Assembly: GCA_965651265.1 (NCBI GenBank)
Contig: CBFGRV010000007.1
Coordinates: 1 to 64,000 of the forward strand
Length of the DNA: 64,000 nucleotides
Direction of reading: 5' to 3'
Origin: CBFGRV01 sp965651265
Lineage (GTDB): Bacteria > Bacteroidota > Rhodothermia > Rhodothermales > VXPQ01
Each line of letters begins with the position of its first letter. Position 1 is the stretch's first letter. The notes beneath the pieces were generated by a model, which saw only the letters and a program-made list of their open reading frames with translations, did not search any database and was not told where the DNA came from. The position numbers were made by a program, and so were the translations under genes. Of the stretch, positions 8,433 through 16,766 are shown piece after piece.

Positions 8433-9458
8433 TTAGCTGAACAGGATGACGGCCACTGCCACGAGCACGGCGTTGGCCAGCGCCAGCGGAAGCAGCGCCT
8501 TCCATCCAAGCTGCATGAGCTGGACGTACTTGAAGCGGGGAAACGTCCAACGCACCCAGATGAACAGGAACGCGAAGAACGCGACCTTCAGCATCAGCGA
8601 CAGCACCTGCAGGATGCCGAGCAGGATGCTGCCATCCAGCCCCGGAAACGCGCTGATGAGCAGCGGCTCGAACGGCACCAGATAGCCGCCGAAGAATAGC
8701 GTCACGATCACGAACGATGCCACCCAGAAGTTCACGTACTCGGCGAGGAAGAACATCCCGAATTTCATCCCGCTGTACTCCGTGTGGTACCCGCCGACGA
8801 GCTCCTGCTCGGCCTCGGGGAGGTCGAACGGCAGGCGGTTCGTCTCCGCGAAGGCTGTGACGATGAAGATGATCGCACCGATGGGGTTGCGGAACACGTG
8901 CCAGCCGAGAATCGCCCATCCGGAGGCCTGATTCTCGACGATCTCCGTGAGATTGAGCGTGCCCGCGATGAGCACGACGGACACCACGGCCAGGCCCATC
9001 GACAACTCGTACGATATCATCTGCGCCGCGGAGCGCAGCCCACCGAGCAGCGAATACTTGCTGTTGGATGACCAGCCTGCGAGCGTAACGCCGTACACGG
9101 AGATGGACGTGAGGGCCAGGATGACGAGCACGCCCGGCCCGACATCCGCGATCACGACCCCGCGAGCGAACGGGATGACCGCCGGCACGGACATCGCGAT
9201 GATGACCATGAGCAGCGGCGCGAGGGAATGGATCGTGGGATTCGCCGCAAGAGGACGGATGTCCTCCTTCATGATGAGCTTCAGCACGTCGGCGAAAGGC
9301 TGCAGGAATCCGGCCGGACCGACACGGTTGGGCCCGGGCCGGAGCTGGATGTAGCCCGAAATCTTCCGTTCCGCATACACGAGAACGGACGCCGAGACCA
9401 TCATCAGATTGAGGATGATGAAGGCGATGATGGCCGTCCAGTAGAGTGGTATATCCAT
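8433..9458 (-). CDS. nuoH: NADH-quinone oxidoreductase subunit H
   Basis: 341 residues, a multi-helix inner-membrane protein of complex I that joins the peripheral arm to the membrane arm and forms part of the quinone chamber. Family features: MMVSASVLVYAERKISGYIQ near the N-terminus (ERK-xxG-xQ-RxGPNRVGP), the acidic loop AETNRLPFDLPEAEQELVGG, and the C-terminal WVRWTFPRFKYVQLMQLGWK. It starts 40 bases after nuoG and is the last nuo gene here; nuoI and the antiporter-like subunits are not adjacent. Confidence 0.97.
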   Translation of the reverse strand: MDIPLYWTAIIAFIILNLMMVSASVLVYAERKISGYIQLRPGPNRVGPAGFLQPFADVLKLIMKEDIRPLAANPTIHSLAPLLMVIIAMSVPAVIPFARGVVIADVGPGVLVILALTSISVYGVTLAGWSSNSKYSLLGGLRSAAQMISYELSMGLAVVSVVLIAGTLNLTEIVENQASGWAILGWHVFRNPIGAIIFIVTAFAETNRLPFDLPEAEQELVGGYHTEYSGMKFGMFFLAEYVNFWVASFVIVTLFFGGYLVPFEPLLISAFPGLDGSILLGILQVLSLMLKVAFFAFLFIWVRWTFPRFKYVQLMQLGWKALLPLALANAVLVAVAVILFS

Positions 9459-9498
9459 TCGATTCAGTAACTGTCAGTCCGGCTGTTGCCGCACAGGT

Positions 9499-11217
9499 TC
9501 AGACGGTCGCACCAACCTCGGCGAGGCGTACGCCCTGCAGGCCCATCGCCTCGTACGTTGCGCCGCGAAACGCCTCGTTGGTTTCCGTGACCTCCTGCAT
9601 GATCTGCCTCGGCCCTTTGTAGGTCATGCTGTGACCCAGCCGCCCCGCGACGGCCGGCAGAAGCTCCCAACTCGGCAAGCAGTTGACTCTGTTCTCCTCG
9701 TTGTGCCAGCGATCGAAGGGCGTGCCGTGCGAATCCTGTCGGCTCTTGCCCATCTCCATCACCAGCGTGCGATTCACGCCCCGAATTTCCTTGGCCGGCC
9801 GGACGCGTTGGGCGTGCCCGTCCTCGTTCACGTAGGTTCCGACCGTCTCGACGACCATCGCTGCCGGCAACGCCACATCGGCCACAGGCAACGTCTGGTT
9901 CGTGGTGTGATAGTGGTGCAGGATCACCGGGATATCGCGTAGATCGTCCGCGGTAAACACGCCCGAGGCCACCGGATCATCTTCCAGCACATACACGGCG
10001 CTGTATTCGCCCGCCCGCAGGCGCGACGTCACTACGGCCTCATCGACCGGCTCGATGCCCAGACGTGCACATCCCTGCGCGTTGGGCGTCTTGTCGTCGG
10101 TGATGAGCCATCCATCGCCCGTTCCCGGCTCTACATGCGGAATGTAGACAGGCGCCGCCGCGCCGAGATGATCGGCCAGCTTCTTGAGGAGATAGTTGTC
10201 CTCCACCGTCGAGTACGCCGACCCGATGAATAGCGCGCGCGATCCGTCGACGTCCTTCAGGATGGACGCCGCGCGATCGAATGCGGCCTCCCAATCGACG
10301 GCACGCCCGTTCACGGTCGGCCCCGCGGGTCGGTTCTCGTTGAACATCGGATAGACCAGGCGGTCCTCATCCGGGAGCCAGTAGTCGTTCACCAGGAGGT
10401 TCTGCCGCGGCGTGATGCGCAGGACCAGGTTGTCGCGCACCCAGTACTCGCAATTCGACCCTTTCGCATTCGTGACCGTGATAGACGGCGACGAACTCAT
10501 CTCCCAGATGCGGGCGCGGAAGCGCCAATCGATGGAGGTCAGCGCGCCGACCGGGCAAATGTCGATGACGTTCATCGAATACGGCTCGTCGAACGTCTGT
10601 CCCGGCGGGGTAATCGGGTAGTTCTGGACGCCCCGATTCGTGATGGTGAGCTGATGGCTGCGGGACACCTCATCCGTGAAGCGGGTGCAGCGTGTGCAGT
10701 TGATGCATCGCTCCGCATCCAGCATGACGCGGGGCCCGAGGGTGACCTTCTTCGGCTTGTGGACCTTGCGAAACTCGAAGCGCGAACCTTCCGGGCCGTA
10801 TTTGTAGGTCTGGATCTGCAGCGGGCAGTGGCCGGCCTGATCACAAATCGGACAGTCGAGCGGATGGTTGATCAGCAGGAACTCCAGATTGTCCTTCTGT
10901 GCCCGCTCGATAAGCTCGCTCGACCGGTGGGTCTTGACCACCATCCCATCGGTGATGTCCACGGAGCAGCTCGTCATCAGCTTCGGGAGAAACTGGATGA
11001 CGGGATTGCCCTGCTCGTCCCTCTTGAGCTCGCCGGTTTCGCGATCGCGCACAGGCGAGCCGATCTCGACGAGGCACTGCCTGCAATTCGCGGGGATGGA
11101 TAGCGCCGGATGGTAGCAGAAATGCGGCAGCTCCATCCCGATATCCAACAAAAACTGCAGCAGCTTTTGCTGACCCGGGTATTCGTAGACCTTGCCGTCT
11201 ATGGTAACGCTTGGCAT
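9499..11217 (-). CDS. nuoG: NADH-quinone oxidoreductase subunit G (short form)
   Basis: 572 residues, clearly shorter than the ~900-residue enterobacterial protein; the C-terminal molybdopterin-like domain is abbreviated. The N-terminal cluster ligands are complete. The 2Fe-2S centre is C34, C45, C48 and probably C84. The N5 4Fe-4S centre is H118, C122, C125, C131. The N4 4Fe-4S centre is C171, C174, C177, C221. The extra N7 cluster motif (CxxCxxxC) found in some bacteria is not visible; only C256 lies in that region. It carries electrons from NuoF towards NuoI. In the nuo operon, 59 bases after nuoF. Confidence 0.93.
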   Translation of the reverse strand: MPSVTIDGKVYEYPGQQKLLQFLLDIGMELPHFCYHPALSIPANCRQCLVEIGSPVRDRETGELKRDEQGNPVIQFLPKLMTSCSVDITDGMVVKTHRSSELIERAQKDNLEFLLINHPLDCPICDQAGHCPLQIQTYKYGPEGSRFEFRKVHKPKKVTLGPRVMLDAERCINCTRCTRFTDEVSRSHQLTITNRGVQNYPITPPGQTFDEPYSMNVIDICPVGALTSIDWRFRARIWEMSSSPSITVTNAKGSNCEYWVRDNLVLRITPRQNLLVNDYWLPDEDRLVYPMFNENRPAGPTVNGRAVDWEAAFDRAASILKDVDGSRALFIGSAYSTVEDNYLLKKLADHLGAAAPVYIPHVEPGTGDGWLITDDKTPNAQGCARLGIEPVDEAVVTSRLRAGEYSAVYVLEDDPVASGVFTADDLRDIPVILHHYHTTNQTLPVADVALPAAMVVETVGTYVNEDGHAQRVRPAKEIRGVNRTLVMEMGKSRQDSHGTPFDRWHNEENRVNCLPSWELLPAVAGRLGHSMTYKGPRQIMQEVTETNEAFRGATYEAMGLQGVRLAEVGATV

Positions 11218-11276
11218 CGCCTTACTGTCAGTCCTCAGATCTCACGTGGTCTGGCATCGGTTGGATGGAATTGGTC

Positions 11277-12608
11277 CTAGGCCACGGCGACGCCCGTGGC
11301 GAAGACGCTCTTGCGACACTTCGCCTCGAACTCGTCCCGAAACCGCTTGATGGTGTTTCGGACCGGCCAGGCCGCGGCGTCGGCCAGCGCGCAAACGGTG
11401 CGGCCCTCCATCTGGTCGCACAGATCAAGGAGGAGATCCAGATCGCGGAGGTTCCCTTCCCCCTCGTCGATGCGCGTGACGAGGTTTTCGAGCCATCCCG
11501 TCCCCTCGCGGCACGGGGTGCACTGCCCGCACGATTCGTGATGGTAAAAGTGCGTGATGCGCCGCAGGAAGGACACCATGTCGGTATCCTCATCCAGGAT
11601 GAGCATGCCGGCCGTGCCCATCATGGAGCCGGCCGCGCGGAGCGATTCCGCATCCATTGTGACCCCATCGATCATGTCGGCCCGCAGAACCGGCACGGAA
11701 GAGCCGCCCGGCACGAGGGCCTTCAGCTTCTTGCCTCCGCGCATACCGCCCGCCACCTCCTCGATGAGATCGGTGATCAACATGCCCGTTGGGTATTCGT
11801 AGACGCCAGGTCGATTGACGTGGCCCGAGATGCCGTAGAGCACGGGGCCCGGGTGCTTCTCCGCGCCGATGCCGGCGAACCATTCCGCACCCCGATTGAT
11901 GATGAGGGGCGCACACGCGAGCGTCTCAACGTTGTTGACGGTCGTGGGCCGTCCCCAGAGTCCGCTCTGCGCCGGGAACGGCGGCTTGATGCGCGGATAG
12001 GCCCGCTTGCCCTCGACGGATTCCAGCAGAGAGGTCTCCTCGCCGCAGATGTACGCACCGGCCCCCTTGTGCAGGACGATTTCCGTCGAGAAATCGGTCC
12101 CCATGATGTTGCGCCCGACATAGCCCTTGCGATAGAGCTTGGCGAGCTCTTTGTCCATGTGGGTGATCCAGTCGGCGTACTCGCCGCGGATGTAGAGATA
12201 GGTCGTATTGATGGACATCGCGTAGGCCGCGATGAGGATCCCCTCGAAGACCAGGTGGGGATTGTACTCCATCAACTGCCGATCCTTGAACGTACCCGGC
12301 TCACTCTCGTCGCCGTTGCAGGCGATGTAGCGCGGCACATCGGGGTCGACAGGCGGCATGAAGCTCCATTTCAGGCCCGTGACAAACCCGGCGCCACCGC
12401 GACCGCGGAGGCCGCTCTCCTTCACCTCGTTGATGACCGATTTCTGGTCCCACGTGCCACCCGTCAGGACATCTCGCAGCGCGCTGTACCCGCCGTGCTC
12501 CTCGTAGACCTCGAGTTTGTGCAGATCGCGGATGGGAGGCAACAGCACACGCTGGTACCGGCGCCAGTCTCCCGCCTTCGATCTACCCACTCCGTTTCTC
12601 GATTCCAT
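11277..12608 (-). CDS. nuoF: NADH-quinone oxidoreductase subunit F (NADH/FMN subunit)
   Basis: 443 residues. This is the electron-input subunit of complex I: it binds NADH and FMN and carries the N3 4Fe-4S cluster. The glycine-rich FMN/NADH segments GRGGAGF (69-75) and GAGAYICGEETSLLES (182-197) are intact. An SLBB region follows (~residue 240-330). The N3 ligands are C360, C363, C366 (ESCGQCTPCREG) and C406. It follows nuoE after 48 bases and precedes nuoG, the usual E-F-G order. Start ATG 12608. Confidence 0.97.
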   Translation of the reverse strand: MESRNGVGRSKAGDWRRYQRVLLPPIRDLHKLEVYEEHGGYSALRDVLTGGTWDQKSVINEVKESGLRGRGGAGFVTGLKWSFMPPVDPDVPRYIACNGDESEPGTFKDRQLMEYNPHLVFEGILIAAYAMSINTTYLYIRGEYADWITHMDKELAKLYRKGYVGRNIMGTDFSTEIVLHKGAGAYICGEETSLLESVEGKRAYPRIKPPFPAQSGLWGRPTTVNNVETLACAPLIINRGAEWFAGIGAEKHPGPVLYGISGHVNRPGVYEYPTGMLITDLIEEVAGGMRGGKKLKALVPGGSSVPVLRADMIDGVTMDAESLRAAGSMMGTAGMLILDEDTDMVSFLRRITHFYHHESCGQCTPCREGTGWLENLVTRIDEGEGNLRDLDLLLDLCDQMEGRTVCALADAAAWPVRNTIKRFRDEFEAKCRKSVFATGVAVA

Positions 12609-12656
12609 CGTTTGTTGGTGACTTCTTACGTGGTGATAGACCGCCGTTTCAACGGG

Positions 12657-13331
12657 TTATCGCATCGCTTGTCCGCGAGGCGGAGTCTGATAGCTTTCGA
12701 CCGCTTCAACATCCGTGCGGCGGTTCCCACCCATCTCATCCTCGTCCTGGGGCAGCGTCATCGACACGAACGGCGGCATCCTGCCCGCTCGTAGGCTCTC
12801 GATGAGGTCGTCGAGCTTCTCCTCGGAAAGGTTGTGGACGTAGGGCCCATTCGTTACCTGGAGCATCGGCCCCGACCCGCACGAGCCGAGGCACTCCGCC
12901 TGGCGGATGGTGAAGAGGCCGTCCTCGGTCGTTTCACCCTCATGGATGCCGAGCTTCTCTTCGAGGTAGTGCAGCATGTCGTACCCGCCGCAGACCTGGC
13001 AGCTAAAACAGGTGCACACGTCGAGCACAAAGGCACCGACCTTCTCCTTATAGTATTGCGTGTAGAACGTGGCCACCCCGAACACGAGTGAGTACGGGAT
13101 ACCCAGCTCGTCGGCAACCAACCGTAAGACCTCGGGCGGGAGGAATCCGAACTTCTCTTGCGCCAGCCATAGCACCTTCATCACGGCACCCTGCGGCGTC
13201 GGATACTGACTCCGGAACACCTCGATCAGCTCCTTCTCCTCCTCCGTGAAAACCAGTTCCTCCGGGGAAAAGACCGGCTCCGGATTCAGGTCCGGCAGCG
13301 GGACGATGGGGTGTTTGATGAAATCGGTCAT
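12657..13331 (-). CDS. nuoE: NADH-quinone oxidoreductase subunit E (thioredoxin-like 2Fe-2S subunit)
   Basis: 224 residues from ATG 13331 (MTDFIKHPIVPLPDL). The longer in-frame reading to 13517 would run far into nuoD in another frame and its extra residues look like shadow sequence. Ligands of the N1a 2Fe-2S cluster: C106 and C111 (VCTCFSC), C147 and C151 (AECLGSCG). The N-terminal helical part FRSQYPTPQGAVMKVLWLAQ is typical. The tail of ~50 residues after the cluster domain is poorly conserved. Starts 17 bases after the nuoD stop. Confidence 0.95.
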   Translation of the reverse strand: MTDFIKHPIVPLPDLNPEPVFSPEELVFTEEEKELIEVFRSQYPTPQGAVMKVLWLAQEKFGFLPPEVLRLVADELGIPYSLVFGVATFYTQYYKEKVGAFVLDVCTCFSCQVCGGYDMLHYLEEKLGIHEGETTEDGLFTIRQAECLGSCGSGPMLQVTNGPYVHNLSEEKLDDLIESLRAGRMPPFVSMTLPQDEDEMGGNRRTDVEAVESYQTPPRGQAMR

Positions 13332-13348
13332 TGGGGGAAGGTTACTGG

Positions 13349-14665
13349 TTACTTGTCCGCTTCGCCCATCACGGGATCGACCGATCCGATCATGATCACG
13401 GTATCGGCTACGAGCGATCCCTCCATCATGTACTCGAGGCCTTGCAGATTGGTGAACGAGGGTGCGTTGACGCGAGCTCGCCACGGGCGGCCGGTTCCGT
13501 CCGATTCCAGGTACCATCCAAGCTCTCCCTTCGGCGCCTCGACGGCGGAGTAGATGTAGGCGCCTTTCGGCGGAGCCACGCCGACATCCGTGTAGAGGAA
13601 GTCGTGGATCATGCCCTCCATCGAGTAATAGACTTCCTCCTTCGAGGGATAGGCCAGCTTCGCGTTATCCGCACGGATGGGACCTTCGGGGATGCGATCC
13701 AGGCACTGCCGGATGATCCGTGCGCTCTCGCGCATCTCCTCGAGCCGGACGAAATACCGGGCCAGCGAGTCTCCCTCCTCGCGAATGGGAATATTGAAAT
13801 CGACATCCTCATACCGGAGGTAAGGTTCGAAGCGCCGGATATCGTAGGGCTCGCCGCTGGCTCGCAGGTTGGCTCCCGTCATGCCAAGCTCGATGGCCTC
13901 TTCCCGCGTCAGAGTACCGATGTCCTTATTGCGATCGATCCAGATCCGATTTCGGTTCAGAAACTTCTCCCATCCAGCCAGCTCCTCTTCGAAGGTGTCG
14001 ACGAATTCTTTGATCATGGCCTTCGAGGGGGGGGTCAGGTCAGAGGCGACGCCACCAATGCGGCTGTGTGACACGGTAAACCGCGCACCGGTGACCTCGT
14101 CGAAGATCCGGTAGATGTCCTCGCGTTCCTTGAACGTCCACAGGAAGACGGACACGGCGCCCGCATCCATGAGGCCGACCCCGAGCCAGAGCAAATGCGC
14201 GGAGATGCGCGAGAGCTCGCTCATGATCATCCGGATCCACTGTGCGCGCTCGGGCACTTCGATGTTGGCGAGCTTTTCGACGGCCAGACACCAGCACACG
14301 TTGTTCGAGTAGGGTGCGAGGTAGTCCATGCGATCCGTGTAGGGCATGAACTCCTGGTAGGTCTTGTGCTCGGCGAGCTTCTCGATGCCGCGATGCAGAT
14401 ATCCGATGTCGAGCACGGCTTTCTCGATCGTCTCGCCGTCGAGCTTCACCACACACCGGAGGACGCCGTGCGTCGCGGGATGCTGCGGCCCTATGTTGAG
14501 GATCATCTCATGTTCGAGCGGATCCTCCTCGTCGGTGCCGTCACGCCGGCGCTCTTCGAGCCAGGCGTGCTTGCTCTCCAGACGCTCGTAGATCGCCTCG
14601 TTGTGCCGGGGCCAGAAGCGGAAATGGGGCCCTAGGTCAGGCGCGGCGAAGCTGGGACCGGGCAT
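13349..14665 (-). CDS. nuoD: NADH-quinone oxidoreductase subunit D (49-kDa type)
   Basis: 438 residues. It forms the quinone-reduction site with NuoB at the base of the peripheral arm and is related to NiFe-hydrogenase large subunits. The family block NIGPQHPATHGVLR, then GYLHRGIEKLAE, is present, as are YLAPYSNN, SRISAHLLWLG and the C-terminal ARVNAPSFTNLQ, SVDPVMGEADK. It has no free metal-binding cysteine pairs, as expected. NuoC and NuoD are separate proteins here, not fused as in enterobacteria. nuoC lies 93 bases upstream. Confidence 0.97.
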   Translation of the reverse strand: MPGPSFAAPDLGPHFRFWPRHNEAIYERLESKHAWLEERRRDGTDEEDPLEHEMILNIGPQHPATHGVLRCVVKLDGETIEKAVLDIGYLHRGIEKLAEHKTYQEFMPYTDRMDYLAPYSNNVCWCLAVEKLANIEVPERAQWIRMIMSELSRISAHLLWLGVGLMDAGAVSVFLWTFKEREDIYRIFDEVTGARFTVSHSRIGGVASDLTPPSKAMIKEFVDTFEEELAGWEKFLNRNRIWIDRNKDIGTLTREEAIELGMTGANLRASGEPYDIRRFEPYLRYEDVDFNIPIREEGDSLARYFVRLEEMRESARIIRQCLDRIPEGPIRADNAKLAYPSKEEVYYSMEGMIHDFLYTDVGVAPPKGAYIYSAVEAPKGELGWYLESDGTGRPWRARVNAPSFTNLQGLEYMMEGSLVADTVIMIGSVDPVMGEADK

Positions 14666-14758
14666 TGTGGGTGGTTGCTGGTTGCTGGTTGGTGATTGGC
14701 GCAGGAAGAATTATCAGCCGGCGTGCATAGGGCGGACGTAGAGACTCTGTTGTGAATC

Positions 14759-15469
14759 TCATTCTTCGTCGAGTGCTCGGGAGGGGGGCTCCTCGTAGCT
14801 CTTCGGCGTCGGGCGACCGTGTGCCGCCGGGAATGGATCGTACTGTAGCTCGCCTTCCGGCGTTTGCGGAGGCAACGGCAAGGATCCGGGAATGCCCAGC
14901 TGCGGAAATTCCTTTCTCTGGGGATGGTACTCGAAATCCTCGGGCATGTACATCCGCCGGAGGTCGGGATGACCGTCGAAACGGATACCGAGCATGTCGT
15001 ACACCTCGCGCTCGTTCCAGTTGGCGGCCCGATACACGCCCGTCACGCTCGGGACGTGGATGTCATCCTCATCGACGCGAACCTTCAGGCGAATTCGCTT
15101 CTGCCGCTGGAATGACACCAGATTGTAGTACACCTCGAAGCGGTCGTCATCGGTGAAGCGATCCACGCCCCCGATGTCGGCCAGGTAGACGAATTGCAGC
15201 TCATCACGCAGGAACCGGCAGACGTCGGCGATGCGCTCCCTCGCCACGAAGACGGTCTGCTCGTTCGCATACTCGAACACATCCTGGATGTCATCGCCGA
15301 ACTGCTTGCGAAGTGCTTCGATGACTTCAGGGACCCTGGTGGTCGCCTTAGCATGAGGATTCGGCTTCTCGCCTCGCGGCTCGTCGACGGGCGTAAAGAA
15401 GAACTTCAGCGCCTGGCGCGTGAGCTCGCCTTCGACGCGCGGGGCGGCATTTCGGAGGTCTCTGCGCAT
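14759..15469 (-). CDS. nuoC: NADH-quinone oxidoreductase subunit C (30-kDa type)
   Basis: 236 residues from ATG 15469, which overlaps the nuoB stop by one base (TGATG), implying translational coupling. A longer open frame reaching 15817 lies wholly inside nuoB and is ignored. Family signature: WNEREVYDMLGIRFDGHPDLRR, followed by the YMPEDFEYHP stretch. The N-terminal ~45 residues are a variable extension. The C-terminal tail is Pro-rich (GELQYDPFPAAHGRPTPKSYEEPPS). Structural subunit next to NuoD. Confidence 0.95.
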   Translation of the reverse strand: MRRDLRNAAPRVEGELTRQALKFFFTPVDEPRGEKPNPHAKATTRVPEVIEALRKQFGDDIQDVFEYANEQTVFVARERIADVCRFLRDELQFVYLADIGGVDRFTDDDRFEVYYNLVSFQRQKRIRLKVRVDEDDIHVPSVTGVYRAANWNEREVYDMLGIRFDGHPDLRRMYMPEDFEYHPQRKEFPQLGIPGSLPLPPQTPEGELQYDPFPAAHGRPTPKSYEEPPSRALDEE

Positions 15470-16041
15470 CAGGAGAATTCCGGCGCGATTTTTCGGACGA
15501 GACGGGTCGGCTCGCGAAGTTCCGCGGACCGCTCCTCGTGGCGAAGATCGCCGACGCCCTGGTCGTCGACCACGGAATACGTATTCCGGATCTTCTCCTG
15601 GATGTCCATGAGGGCGTGAAGGACAGCCTCGGGGCGGGGTGGGCAACCGGGGACGTAGACGTCCACCGGCAAAAAGTTGTCGCATCCTTGCACGACGCCG
15701 TAGCAGCGGTGCATTCCGCCCGTCGAGGCGCAAGCCCCCATGGCGATGCACCATTTTGGATCGGCCATTTGATCCCATACGCGCCGGACGGCATGCGCCA
15801 TCTTGTACGAAACCCATCCGGCCACGATCATCAGGTCGGCCTGCCGCGGTGAAAAGCGCATGGCCTCACTTCCGAAGCGCGCGACGTCGTACTTGGGACC
15901 CGCGAAGGCCATCATTTCGATGGCACAACACGCGAGGCCCATCGGCATCGGCATCAGCGAATTGGAGCGGGCCCAATTGACGACCGCATCCACGCGTGTC
16001 GTAAAAAAGCCCTGATCGTTCAAGTCGTTTTCGAGGGCCAT
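15469..16041 (-). CDS. nuoB: NADH-quinone oxidoreductase subunit B (N2 cluster subunit)
   Basis: 190 residues. It carries the terminal 4Fe-4S cluster N2 that reduces quinone. The ligands are the tandem C38-C39, then C104 and C133; spacings (65 and 29) equal those of the E. coli protein. Hallmark segments LACCAIEMMAFAGPKYDVARFG, MGACASTGG and VYVPGCPPRPEAVL are intact. The C-terminal ~35 residues after ALMDIQEKI are variable and may be longer than needed. The gene begins 168 bases after nuoA ends, an unusually wide gap for this operon. Confidence 0.97.
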   Translation of the reverse strand: MALENDLNDQGFFTTRVDAVVNWARSNSLMPMPMGLACCAIEMMAFAGPKYDVARFGSEAMRFSPRQADLMIVAGWVSYKMAHAVRRVWDQMADPKWCIAMGACASTGGMHRCYGVVQGCDNFLPVDVYVPGCPPRPEAVLHALMDIQEKIRNTYSVVDDQGVGDLRHEERSAELREPTRLVRKIAPEFS

Positions 16042-16209
16042 ATCTATATCTAGAAATCTCTGGCGAAGGAATGTCCCCAGTCTCGAAGTACCTGGTTGAT
16101 ATGAGCCATCACATTAACCAGTTTCGAGAGAAATGTGCGAATCGGGGAAGGCTTTGAGCGCCCCTTGTGAAGGAGTGGCCTTCCGGACCTCGTCGTCGGC
16201 AGAACCCCC

Positions 16210-16581
16210 CTAGTCGAACTCCAGTCCACCTTTCTTGATGTCGTAGAGCAAACCGACCGCCAGAATGATGATGAAGAAAGAGACGACGGCAAGTGCCCCC
16301 AGCGCCACCCCCGCATCGATGAATTCGTGGAAGCTGACGGCCCACGGATACATGAACACGATTTCCACATCGAAGACGATGAAGATCATCGCCACGAGGT
16401 AGAATTTGACGGAATACCGCTCCCGGGCTGTCCCCACAGGATCCATCCCACTCTCGTAGGCGGCCTGTTTGATGAGATTCGGACGCCGCGGGCCGAGTAA
16501 CTCCGCAGCCTTGAGCAGAGAGAACGCCATCCCGGTGGCCAGCGCCACCATAATGAAGAACGGAATAAACTCCGCAGGCAT
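16210..16581 (-). CDS. nuoA: NADH-quinone oxidoreductase subunit A
   Basis: 123 residues with three predicted membrane helices. The conserved loop YESGMDPVGTARERYSVKFY and the acidic second helix IFIVFDVEIVFMYPWAV identify it. It is the first gene of the nuoA-H operon, so the nuo promoter is expected upstream in 16582-16766. No clear promoter could be assigned there by eye. Confidence 0.96.
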   Translation of the reverse strand: MPAEFIPFFIMVALATGMAFSLLKAAELLGPRRPNLIKQAAYESGMDPVGTARERYSVKFYLVAMIFIVFDVEIVFMYPWAVSFHEFIDAGVALGALAVVSFFIIILAVGLLYDIKKGGLEFD

Positions 16582-16766
16582 GGGCTGCTCGATCTGTACT
16601 TACTACCTAGCGAAGGCGCGCGAATCAGACACGCCAAACCGCGCGCAAACTAGCCACTGGAGACTCCGTAGTCAACGCGACGCCGCCGTGAAGATCCAGC
16701 CAAGACGGACGCCATGCCAGACAGAGCGCAGGACACGCCGTTCAGAGCAGATCGACGGGCCGCCGT

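Noticed and set aside
11211..12794. Plus-strand open frame (527 codons) opposite nuoF
   Set aside because: Shadow of nuoF and the nuoE/nuoF junction; nuoF is complete with all cofactor motifs.
15470..15817. Extended N-terminus of nuoC
   Set aside because: Would lie entirely inside nuoB in another frame; ATG 15469 overlapping the nuoB stop is a normal coupled start.
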